Assembly (NCBI GenBank): GCA_022447885.1
Contig: JAKUTA010000023.1
Span: forward strand, 1 to 11,466
Origin: Candidatus Poseidoniales archaeon
GTDB lineage: Archaea > Thermoplasmatota > Poseidoniia > Poseidoniales > Thalassarchaeaceae
DNA: 11,466 nucleotides
Direction: 5' to 3'
In this document: positions 1 through 6,012 of the stretch, piece by piece
How the letters are laid out: each line of letters begins with the position of its first letter
Position numbering within the stretch: position 1 is the stretch's first letter
Translations under genes and position numbers: made by a program
The notes under the pieces: model-generated
Databases searched by the model: none
Told to the model about the DNA's origin: nothing
The model's input: only the letters and a program-made list of their open reading frames with translations

Positions 1-506
1 AGTTCAACCTGCTCTCCGGCAGCACTACAATCACCTCCACAAGTCAATTGGAAATCGAAAGTGACCAATTGGAGAATGACCTGCGAATCGTGGGCAATCC
101 GACGCTGCACATCCAAGCCACCATCTCGCTCTGGGCGACCTCCGGACACCTGTTCGCGGAGTTGACTCTCGGCTCGACCGGCGAGCACCTCGGCCATGCG
201 GTGATGGACCTGCGCTTCGCTGACGGCGGCAAGCAGGGGCGCACGCTCTCCCCGGGAGAGACGGTGACGGCGAAGATGGAGTTCTTCGGCATGGATGTGC
301 TCGTCCCGGCGGGCGACACGCTCGTCCTGCGCATCTCGCAGACCGGACGCGATTACACTCCGAGCGTCGTGTCGATCCAGCCGGTGACGGTGTCGCTGAC
401 CGCGGATTCGGTGCTCGGCCTATCGGTCGTCAACCGCACCTGCGCCGACCTGTTCATGCCGCCGATGATGCCCGATGAGTATCCCCAGTGTGCTGGCGGG
501 GGATGA
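1..506 (+). CDS. CocE/NonD-family (S15-type) hydrolase, C-terminal part only
   Basis: The frame is open from the left edge (first full codon at 3) and ends at TGA 504-506, so only about the last 167 residues are present. They are beta-rich and fit the jelly-roll C-terminal domain of CocE/NonD hydrolases and X-Pro dipeptidyl-peptidases. The supporting pattern is a strand pair LWATSGHLFAELTL, then GHAVMDLRF, then a proline-glycine turn LSPGETVTAKMEF, then VPAGDTLVLRISQT. In this family that domain packs against an N-terminal alpha/beta-hydrolase domain with the Ser-Asp-His triad, which would lie outside the window. The likely reaction is hydrolysis of an ester or amide/peptide bond, but the substrate cannot be judged from this part. 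The tail is rich in Met, Pro and Gly. The fold assignment is fairly good; the exact subfamily is uncertain. Confidence 0.6.
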   Translation, partial: FNLLSGSTTITSTSQLEIESDQLENDLRIVGNPTLHIQATISLWATSGHLFAELTLGSTGEHLGHAVMDLRFADGGKQGRTLSPGETVTAKMEFFGMDVLVPAGDTLVLRISQTGRDYTPSVVSIQPVTVSLTADSVLGLSVVNRTCADLFMPPMMPDEYPQCAGGG

Positions 507-573
507 GGCGGCTGGAATCGTCGACAACAGCACGCGAGCGACCCCTCAAAAGAGGGACTTGACTCGCCGCGCC

Positions 574-1332
574 ATGACCGAGCAGCAGACCGACGAACAG
601 CAGCCTACCTCTGGACCTCAGGAGGAGAAGGTGCCCGGTGCCGTGGTGGACGGGAAAGCGACGCTCTACTGCTTCGAGACCTGCCCGTTCTGCTGGAAGG
701 TCAGGAGCCTGCTCTCCTGGAAGGGAGTGGCGTATTCCAAGGTCGAGGTCGACCCGATGAAGAAGGCTGAACTCGATTTCTCCGAATGGAAGGCCGTCCC
801 TGTGTTCGTCGAGTCAGATGGCACGCAGGTCAACGATTCCAACGACATCCTGCACTGGGTCAACTCCCACCATCAGGGTGCCGAGGGGTTCCCAGAAGCA
901 GGTGAGGATGCCAACCAGGACAAGTGGATGGAATTCTCCAACGAGGTGCTCGGCAAGTCGATCGTGCCGGTCATCTACCGCACCTACCGCTCCAGCCTGC
1001 ACGCGCTCGACTACGTCACCAAGGTGGACAACTTCGGCCGCTGGCAAGCGTGGAAGGCGAAGTGGATCGGCGCGGTCGTGATGCGTCTGGTGGCGAGGAG
1101 TCGCGCCAAGAAGTGGGAGCGGGGTCCCGAAGCGAACCTCGCCCACCAGCTCGACGAGTTGTCCACCGGCCTGTCAGGCGACTTCCTCGGTGGCGATTCT
1201 CCGGACGGAGGCGACTTCTCCAACTACGGCATCCTGCGCTCGATGCAGGGGCTGCGCGGCTTCGACATCGTCGAAGGGCACTCCGTCGTCGGAGCGTGGT
1301 ATGCGCGCATGCAGAGCACGACCGGCTTGTGA
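574..1332 (+). CDS. Glutathione S-transferase-like protein related to prostaglandin E synthase 2
   Basis: A 252-aa protein with an N-terminal thioredoxin/glutaredoxin-like domain (about residues 28-98) and a helical GST C-terminal domain (about 112-250). The redox motif is ETCPFCWKVR with Cys37 and Cys40, followed by the cis-proline segment AVPVFV and VNDSNDI, the glutathione-binding pattern of GSTs. The C-terminal half carries VIYRTYRSSLHALDYV, NFGRWQAWKAKWIGAVVM and DFSNYGILRSMQGLRGFD. As I recall the family, these match human mPGES-2 segments in the same order, including its YRTPTEAL, YMGAAAM and ADLAVYGVLRVMEGLDAFD regions. No membrane anchor is evident. The likely role is thiol-disulfide or glutathione-type transfer; true prostaglandin synthesis is not expected. 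The ATG at 574 was chosen. An upstream in-frame ATG at 475 would overlap the preceding gene by 32 nt. An in-frame GTG at 631, four nt after a GGAGGA at 621-626, would still keep the whole redox domain. Confidence 0.8.
   Translation: MTEQQTDEQQPTSGPQEEKVPGAVVDGKATLYCFETCPFCWKVRSLLSWKGVAYSKVEVDPMKKAELDFSEWKAVPVFVESDGTQVNDSNDILHWVNSHHQGAEGFPEAGEDANQDKWMEFSNEVLGKSIVPVIYRTYRSSLHALDYVTKVDNFGRWQAWKAKWIGAVVMRLVARSRAKKWERGPEANLAHQLDELSTGLSGDFLGGDSPDGGDFSNYGILRSMQGLRGFDIVEGHSVVGAWYARMQSTTGL
621..626 (+). promoter_or_regulatory. Possible Shine-Dalgarno for an internal GTG start of the GST-like gene
   Basis: GGAGGA lies 4 nt before an in-frame GTG at 631. It is the best Shine-Dalgarno match near the start of this gene; the ATG at 574 has only a distant AGAGGGA. 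The same bases encode an ordinary Gln-Glu-Glu-Lys stretch, so the match may be accidental. A start at 631 would give a 233-aa protein beginning just before the first beta-strand of the thioredoxin fold. Confidence 0.3.
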
Positions 1333-1375
1333 AACGAGAGTGGGGATCAGCGGGTCTGGCCTGACCGGCCGTCCC

Positions 1376-2248
1376 TCACGGGTCGCCGGGACCCTTGGGA
1401 AGCGCGACCGTCATCAGGCCGGCGATGAGCCCGGTGCAGCAGGCGATGCCGATCGGGCCTTGGGTGAAGAAGCAGAGCACGGCGGCGGTGCGCAGCATGC
1501 CCGCGCTCGAGTCGCGCCAGCCGATCCAGGTGGCGACCAATCCGATGAGCGCGAGGCCGGAGAAGCCGACGCCGACCATGATGTAGACGCCCGCGGCGGA
1601 CTCGTCGTAGAGCATCGTGTCCGTTTCCGCCTCCATTGGAACGTAGTTGATGTACGAGCCATCCTCGCTCTCCGCGGCGAACGTCTCGTCGGAGGGGAAG
1701 ATGAGCGTGAGCGTGGTGAAGCCGTACGGTTCGAAGGTGTATTTCGGCGGTGGGTTGAGCAGCACGAGATGCTGCACCAGCTGCGCAGAGCCTTGACGTG
1801 AGTTGTTGGCGATCATCAGCACCTGGATGCCGGGATCGAGTCCCTCTATCCTGAACCGACCGTCGTCGTCGGTGACGTTCTCCTGCTCGCGAACGGTGTT
1901 GTTCTCCGACTTGACGGTCACCTTGACGGTGTAGTTCGCCGCCGGAGTCCCATCTTCCAGCAGCACCCTGCCGATGAGCACCGCTGTTCCCGGCGCCGCC
2001 AGTTCAGCGTCGCGATTGATGAACTTGCGATGATTGATGAGTCCGATGTCACCGTTCACGTAGTCGTAACCGTTCCACAATCCGAGCAGCGCGGTGAGGA
2101 CGAGCACCGCCGCCACCATGGTGACGCGCACGTGTCGCTTGCGCTCGGACGGGAGGATGATCCTCGCTCCCGATTCGGCGAACAGCGACTCATGCCCCGC
2201 TTCGGGCAGCCCCGCCAACTCCGGCGCGGGTGACTCCTCAGCGCTCAC
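1376..2248 (-). CDS. Membrane protein with a carboxypeptidase-regulatory-like domain
   Basis: A 290-aa protein of no named family. Residues 1-40 are a soluble acidic-then-basic N-terminus ending in SERKRHVR. A transmembrane helix follows at about 42-58. Residues about 88-150 look like a carboxypeptidase-regulatory (CarboxypepD_reg / CNA-B-like) beta-sandwich: VLIGRVLLEDGTPAANY, then NVTDDDGRFRIEGLDPG, the usual 'new domain with variant, then refined by Gly-rich turn' pattern. Two or three more hydrophobic helices lie at about 219-241 and 252-282. By the positive-inside rule the N-terminus is cytoplasmic and the beta domain is outside; several Asn-X-Ser/Thr sequons in that part fit an exported, possibly glycosylated face. 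It starts at GTG 23 nt after the hflX stop with no clear ribosome-binding site, so it probably shares the hflX transcript. Function unknown; the topology and beta domain are the supported parts. Confidence 0.75.
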   Translation of the reverse strand: MSAEESPAPELAGLPEAGHESLFAESGARIILPSERKRHVRVTMVAAVLVLTALLGLWNGYDYVNGDIGLINHRKFINRDAELAAPGTAVLIGRVLLEDGTPAANYTVKVTVKSENNTVREQENVTDDDGRFRIEGLDPGIQVLMIANNSRQGSAQLVQHLVLLNPPPKYTFEPYGFTTLTLIFPSDETFAAESEDGSYINYVPMEAETDTMLYDESAAGVYIMVGVGFSGLALIGLVATWIGWRDSSAGMLRTAAVLCFFTQGPIGIACCTGLIAGLMTVALPKGPGDP

Positions 2249-2271
2249 GTCCGCCGCAGGTCAAGACTGCC

Positions 2272-3693
2272 TTATCCCTGTTCGCCGTCGTATACGGACT
2301 CGACCTGACGAGGGTGGGCGCGCTGCATCCGACCCAGGCTCGCTGCGTCTATCCAGCACTCCACCTCCACCACCTCAACGCCGTCGTTCACCTGTTCAGG
2401 GTGCTCCGTCGGCAGGCCCCGTTCGTACAGTTCCGCGATCAGCGCCGCCACCGGGACATCTCCTTCCTCGGTCGGCGGATGCAGACGCAGCTGGCGAGGG
2501 GCGCCGTGGAGTCGGTTGAGGATCACCTGGCGCAGTTCGTCGAGCCCCTCGCCGGTCACAGTGGATGCGAGCAGCGCCTCGGGCATACCCAATTCGAGCA
2601 CGCTCTCGCGGGCACGGGCGCGGGCGGCATCGTCGAGCAGGTCCACCTTGGTGAGCACCACCAGATACGCCGGGCGCTCATCGATGTCCATGCGCTCGGC
2701 GAGTTCACGCTGGCAGGTCTCCAACCGGCGTCTGATCTCCGGAGGTGAATCCGACGCGTCGGCGAGCAGCAGCAGCAGGTCGCACTCCAGACTCTCCATC
2801 AGGGTGGCGCTGAAGGCGTCGAGCAGGTCGGAGGGCAGTTGGTCGATGAATCCGATCGTGTCCACGAGCAGCAGTCGGGGGCTCGCCTGCATCCGCCCTA
2901 CCGTGGTCTCCAACGTGCTGAACAGACGGTCATCGACGAGCACCTGCTTCCCTGAGAGAGCAGCGAACAGGCTCGACTTGCCGGCGTTCGTGTAACCGGC
3001 GAGGCCCACAGTGAGCGCACCTGATTTCGCCCGCTGCCGGCGACGCTCCCTGCGGGCGGAAGCGTGGCGGCGCTGGCGCCTGCGCAGCGAGGTGATCTCG
3101 CGATTGACGGTCTCCAGCACCCCGCGCCATCCATGGCGCCCACCGGCACCATAGCCGAGCCGCTCGCCGGTGGTCACTCGCCGCACCAGTTCGCGCAGCA
3201 CGAGGCGGTCAGCCGCCAAGCGAGCGATGCGCACCTGTGTGCGCGCCTCGACGCTGGCGGCGTGCTTCGTGAACAGTTCGAGCAGCAGTCGCACTCGGTC
3301 CCACACCTCGACTGTCAGCACATCGTGGATGTTCACCAGCTGCCGCGGCAGCAGGGTGGCGTGCACGAGCACCAGATCCACGTCAGCCCAGGGATGATCC
3401 CCTCGACGAGAGGCGAGTTCGTCTCCGACGCTCTCGAGACGGCCCCGTCCCATGTGCGTACGCGGGTCCGGAGAGCCGGACTGGCGCAGCACCTCGACCA
3501 CCTCGATGCCGAGCGTGGCGGCGAGCGCCTCGAACTCCGCCGTGTCCGCATCACGTGTCAGCAGCACGGCTCGCCGACCGGCATGGCTGAGGGTGACATC
3601 GTCGGAGATCAGTCCACCGCTGCCCGCCAGCAACGGCACATCGGGGACCGGTTCCGCCCCAGCCATGCACTTGGTGGGAGGTGGTGCTCGCAT
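2272..3693 (-). CDS. hflX: GTPase HflX
   Basis: A 473-aa TRAFAC-class GTPase. The N-terminal HflX domain (about residues 40-220) contains the signature HMGRGRLE (80-87), then VLVHATLLPRQLVNI and VWDRVRLLLELFTKHAAS, equal to the 'DRt.LIL.IFA.RA' block of the family, and a long Arg-rich helix (201-223). The G domain starts near 226: G1 GYTNAGKSS (233-241), G2 FSTLETT (258-264), G3 DTIGF (278-282), G4 TKVD (348-351) and G5-like STVTGEG (377-383). HflX binds the large ribosomal subunit and in bacteria splits or rescues stalled 70S ribosomes under heat or antibiotic stress; an archaeal role on the ribosome is inferred. The usual GPGETQLE loop is altered here (HGWRGVLE, 187-194). Two starts are possible: ATG at 3693, and ATG at 3666 (nine residues shorter). 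Neither has a clear ribosome-binding site, which suits a leaderless or near-leaderless transcript. It diverges from pcc1. Confidence 0.93.
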   Translation of the reverse strand: MRAPPPTKCMAGAEPVPDVPLLAGSGGLISDDVTLSHAGRRAVLLTRDADTAEFEALAATLGIEVVEVLRQSGSPDPRTHMGRGRLESVGDELASRRGDHPWADVDLVLVHATLLPRQLVNIHDVLTVEVWDRVRLLLELFTKHAASVEARTQVRIARLAADRLVLRELVRRVTTGERLGYGAGGRHGWRGVLETVNREITSLRRRQRRHASARRERRRQRAKSGALTVGLAGYTNAGKSSLFAALSGKQVLVDDRLFSTLETTVGRMQASPRLLLVDTIGFIDQLPSDLLDAFSATLMESLECDLLLLLADASDSPPEIRRRLETCQRELAERMDIDERPAYLVVLTKVDLLDDAARARARESVLELGMPEALLASTVTGEGLDELRQVILNRLHGAPRQLRLHPPTEEGDVPVAALIAELYERGLPTEHPEQVNDGVEVVEVECWIDAASLGRMQRAHPRQVESVYDGEQG

Positions 3694-3771
3694 TTGGCGT
3701 CAGCCCCACCATAGAAGCCGTGCCAACCGATGCATTCCTGTCTGAACACCTTCTCCGAAGGGGGGAGTCCG
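3694..3771. promoter_or_regulatory. Divergent intergenic region between hflX and pcc1
   Basis: These 78 bases must hold the promoters for both the minus-strand hflX and the plus-strand pcc1 run, unless those promoters extend into coding sequence. I see no convincing archaeal BRE/TATA element on either strand. The pcc1-proximal end carries the purine tract described separately. The call rests on gene layout only. Confidence 0.4.
3760..3767 (+). promoter_or_regulatory. Ribosome-binding site deciding the pcc1 start
   Basis: GGGGGGAG sits 4 nt before the ATG at 3772. It favours that start over the in-frame ATG at 3730, which would add 14 residues (containing SCLNTF) that do not belong to the Pcc1 fold. 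Confidence 0.6.
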
Positions 3772-4023
3772 ATGAGCGGGGAGTTCAGCGCCACACTGGA
3801 GATCGCGGGGGAGGCAGACCACCTCGGCGCGCTGCTCGGCGCCATCGCACCGGATGATCCGGACTCCTTCAGCGGGAGCATCGAGGACGAGGTGGGCGGT
3901 GGCGCGCTGCTGGTCATCGAGGTGCACGCCCCCAACATGAGGACGCTAAGAGCCACTTTGGACGACCTGCTCGCCTGCCTCGCGGCGGCCGAAGCGGGGC
4001 TCAAGGCGGCGACAGGGGAATGA
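3772..4023 (+). CDS. pcc1: KEOPS complex subunit Pcc1
   Basis: An 83-aa protein, the normal length of archaeal Pcc1 (CTAG/Pcc1 family). The order is beta strand FSATLEIAG, a helix, IAPDDPD, strands SGSIEDEV and LLVIEVHA, and the diagnostic C-terminal helix RTLRATLDDLLACLAAAE, whose 'T-L-DDLL-CL--AE' pattern is the family hallmark. Pcc1 forms a homodimer that bridges two Kae1 subunits in KEOPS, the cytoplasmic complex that transfers threonylcarbamoyl from TC-AMP to A37 of ANN-decoding tRNAs (t6A). The other KEOPS genes (kae1, bud32, cgi121) are not in the window. It heads a plus-strand run with nadC and phosphopantothenate synthetase. Its stop lies in an ATGA that could restart translation of a small ORF. 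Confidence 0.88.
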   Translation: MSGEFSATLEIAGEADHLGALLGAIAPDDPDSFSGSIEDEVGGGALLVIEVHAPNMRTLRATLDDLLACLAAAEAGLKAATGE

Positions 4024-4124
4024 ACGCCCGGATGAACGCCGTACAGGGACGCAGGGCGTCATTCAGGGCCGATTTGGGCCGCCGCACCCTTCAAGCGAGG
4101 TCGTCCGGTGCGCCGTCTGCATGA
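4020..4124 (+). CDS. Possible 34-codon ORF linked by ATGA overlaps to pcc1 and nadC
   Basis: The ATG at 4020 shares ATGA with the pcc1 stop (TGA 4021-4023). The frame stays open for 34 codons and ends at TGA 4122-4124, which shares ATGA with the nadC start at 4121. It therefore fills the whole 97-nt gap. The predicted peptide begins MNARMNAVQGRRASFRAD; it is basic (eight Arg, no Lys) with no cysteine and no membrane segment. The only ribosome-binding match is AGGGG ending 2 nt before the ATG, too close to be ideal, so initiation would depend on coupling to pcc1. It may be a real small protein, a leader that carries ribosomes to nadC, or chance in GC-rich DNA. Confidence 0.3.
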   Translation: MNARMNAVQGRRASFRADLGRRTLQARSSGAPSA

Positions 4125-5128
4125 CCGAGGTGGAGGAGCGCGCCGAGGCGGACCCCGACGGCGAGTCGGATGAGGAGACGACGGTGCGGCACCCCCTGCT
4201 CCCGCATGACCGCAGCGCCTTGCTATGGGTGGAACACCGGCCCACTGAACGCCTACGCGCATCCATCCGGCGCTGGGTCACGGCCCTGATGCACGACGAA
4301 GGCATCACAGGAGCGCTGCCACGCACCGAAGAGACCGCCAACGCCAAGGTCATCTCGCGCGGTTCCGGTCGTCTGGCGGGCATAACCGCGGCCAATCAGC
4401 TGCTGCTCGACTGGCTTCCCGGGGCTGACTGGTCCTGGGCGGTCGCCGACGGACAGGACATCCACGAGGGGGACATCCTGCTGGAGATCGAGGCCGACCG
4501 CACCCAACTGCTCTCCACCGAGCGCATCCTGCTCAACATCGTCGGTCGGCTTTCGGGAATCACCACCAACACGAGGAAGTGGTCGAGCCGCGCGCACCCG
4601 ATGCGCGTGGCGGCGACGCGGAAGGTGCACTGGGGGCTGCTCGACAAATGGGCGGTTCATCTCGGGGGAGGGATGACGCACAGGTTGACCCGGGCGGACG
4701 CACGCATGCTCAAGGAGAATGACCTCGCCAGCCTTGCACTCACGGATGAACGGCTTCCGCACACCGTGAGCAGGGTGCTCAAGGAACTCGACCTGGAAGA
4801 GTGTGGGGCATTCGTCGAGATCGAGGTGCGCACCATCGACGAGGCGATCGCGGCGGCTGAGGCGTGGGTTGACAGGATGCAGGACATCACAGACACACAG
4901 CGGTTGACGCTGATGCTGGACAACATGGACGAGGGCAAAGCGCGCGAGGTGATGCTCGACCTCGAGACACGCAAATTCCGACACCTGATGGTGGTGGAGG
5001 CGAGCGGCGGCATCGGCTACGATGACCTGCAGACCTGGAAGGAGGTCGGAGTCGACGTCGTCTCGGCCAGCGGGCTGCATCGCGGGGCGAAACCACTCGA
5101 CCTGTCGATGCTGTTCGAAGGGAGTTGA
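4121..5128 (+). CDS. nadC: NadC-type nicotinate-nucleotide pyrophosphorylase (quinolinate phosphoribosyltransferase family)
   Basis: A 335-aa protein, about 50 residues longer than typical NadC because of an acidic N-terminus (residues 1-40). The expected order of family blocks is present: a barrel-sandwich segment with VADGQDIHEGDILLEIE (108-124), ERILLNIVGRLSGITT (134-149), ATRK (165-168), KWAVHLGGGMTHR (176-188), MLKEN (196-200), EIEV (233-236), LMLDNM (264-269) and EASGGI (293-298). Known quinolinate/PRPP contacts are conserved: Arg135, Arg166/Lys168, His187, Arg188, Lys198, Glu233 and Asp267. NadC makes nicotinate mononucleotide from quinolinate and PRPP, the entry into NAD de novo synthesis. 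Deviations are EGITG in place of GDITT, TRKVHWGLL in place of TRKT-PGLR, and KEND in place of KENH. A related nicotinate phosphoribosyltransferase activity is therefore possible. No nadA or nadB is nearby. It is followed after 18 nt by the CoA gene. Confidence 0.8.
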   Translation: MTEVEERAEADPDGESDEETTVRHPLLPHDRSALLWVEHRPTERLRASIRRWVTALMHDEGITGALPRTEETANAKVISRGSGRLAGITAANQLLLDWLPGADWSWAVADGQDIHEGDILLEIEADRTQLLSTERILLNIVGRLSGITTNTRKWSSRAHPMRVAATRKVHWGLLDKWAVHLGGGMTHRLTRADARMLKENDLASLALTDERLPHTVSRVLKELDLEECGAFVEIEVRTIDEAIAAAEAWVDRMQDITDTQRLTLMLDNMDEGKAREVMLDLETRKFRHLMVVEASGGIGYDDLQTWKEVGVDVVSASGLHRGAKPLDLSMLFEGS

Positions 5129-5146
5129 GTCAGACGGGTGGCTTGC

Positions 5147-5941
5147 ATGGCCGATGACATCCCAGAGAGCCATCCGAGATATCGTTCGCTGCTGGCGCGC
5201 AGGCTGCTGACCGAGGCTGCAGCGGACGGGCTGCTGGCTGAATCCGCGCTCATCGCCCACGGGCGAGGAGAGGCGTTCGACTATCTGCTGGGCGAGCGCA
5301 CCACCGCTTCGGCCCACCGAGCCATCGGGGAAGCGACGGCGCGGCTGCTCGCCGCCGGATCTCCGGTGCTGTCGGTCAACGGCAACACGGTAGCCCTGGC
5401 CGCTGATCAGATGCTCGGCTGCGCCGCAGTGCTCGGTTGTCCCATCGAGGTGAACATCTACTATCGCACTCCGGAGAGGATGTCTGCATTGCTCGTGAGA
5501 CTGGCGGAGCGCAAACTGGCGGTGATGCGAGCGGACCCCCCGGATGGCTGGGCCGAAGGGAGCGAGGCTTGGCAGGCGGCGGTGCTCGCGGTGCCGCTGC
5601 TCGGTGACGCCGCTGATGGGCGAATCCCCGGACTCGACGGGCCGCGGGCGGCGTGCAGCCGTGATGGCATCATGCAGGCGGACGTGATCTTCGTCCCGCT
5701 GGAGGACGGGGACCGCTGCGAAGCGCTCATCGCGGCAGGTAAGCAAGTGCTCGTGGTCGACCTGAACCCGCTGTCGCGCACTGCCCGCGCAGCGACGGTG
5801 ACCATCGTCGACGAGTTGACACGAGTGCTCGAGGAATTGCTGCCGCTGCTGTTGGCAGGGGCCGGTTCGCCTGACATGGAATGGGACAATGACGCCATTC
5901 TGCTGGATGCGCTGGACGAAATCCGCTCTGGAGCCGCATGA
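5147..5941 (+). CDS. 4-phosphopantoate--beta-alanine ligase (phosphopantothenate synthetase)
   Basis: A 264-aa protein of the archaeal phosphopantothenate synthetase family, which joins 4-phosphopantoate and beta-alanine with ATP in the archaeal CoA pathway (pantoate kinase then this enzyme). Conserved blocks appear in order: SHPRYRSLLAR (8-18), AHGRGEAFDYLLGE (37-50), VLSVNGNTVAL (74-84), IEVNIYYRTPER (100-111), RIPGLDGPR (159-167), FVPLEDGDR (182-190) and DLNPLSRTAR (205-214). A stretch at about 124-155, containing PPDGWAEGSEAW, looks like an insertion relative to the methanogen and Thermococcus enzymes. The tail after 240 is a variable acidic extension. The ATG at 5147 has GGGTGG a few nt upstream and starts the protein close to the conserved HPRY block; an in-frame GTG at 5138 would add three residues. 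It lies 18 nt behind nadC, so two cofactor pathways probably share one transcript. Confidence 0.92.
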   Translation: MADDIPESHPRYRSLLARRLLTEAAADGLLAESALIAHGRGEAFDYLLGERTTASAHRAIGEATARLLAAGSPVLSVNGNTVALAADQMLGCAAVLGCPIEVNIYYRTPERMSALLVRLAERKLAVMRADPPDGWAEGSEAWQAAVLAVPLLGDAADGRIPGLDGPRAACSRDGIMQADVIFVPLEDGDRCEALIAAGKQVLVVDLNPLSRTARAATVTIVDELTRVLEELLPLLLAGAGSPDMEWDNDAILLDALDEIRSGAA

Positions 5942-5978
5942 CTCGGATGCCCGAGTAGACATCGGGGAGAACCTTTTT
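5941..5978 (+). terminator. Hairpin and T-tract ending the pcc1-nadC-CoA run
   Basis: A perfect 6-bp stem, ACTCGG / CCGAGT with loop ATGC, occupies 5941-5956 and touches the stop codon of the synthetase gene. A T5 tract with a preceding CC follows at 5974-5978. Archaeal RNA polymerase terminates mainly at T-rich stretches in the non-template strand, so the T5 tract in otherwise GC-rich DNA is the more relevant part. The 17-nt distance to the stem is too long for a bacterial-type terminator. Confidence 0.4.
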
Positions 5979-5996
5979 CAGGTCTCACGTAAAGAA

Positions 5997-6012
5997 ATCA
6001 GTGAGTACTGAT
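5997..6012. repeat. Inverted repeat overlapping a start codon
   Basis: ATCAGT (5997-6002) and ACTGAT (6007-6012) are perfect inverted arms around GAGT. The right arm contains the A and T of the ATG at 6011. As RNA it would form a 6-bp hairpin that hides the start codon; as DNA it is a short dyad of operator size. No clear Shine-Dalgarno precedes this start. Confidence 0.5.

Noticed and set aside
475..573. The upstream ATG at 475 as start of the GST-like gene
   Set aside because: It would overlap the preceding hydrolase gene by 32 nt and add residues without homology to the mPGES-2 fold; no ribosome-binding site precedes it.
1333..1375. Possible terminator between the convergent GST-like and membrane-protein genes
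   Set aside because: There is no T-tract on either strand and only weak GC-rich self-complementarity.
3064..3714. A long plus-strand open frame opposite hflX
   Set aside because: The minus strand carries all HflX GTPase motifs; the plus-strand product is low in hydrophobic structure and matches nothing.
4253..5962. A 569-codon open frame on the minus strand across nadC and the CoA synthetase
   Set aside because: It lies wholly opposite two well-recognised genes, is rich in Arg, His, Gln and Pro as expected from reading GC-rich codons backwards, and shows no family motif.
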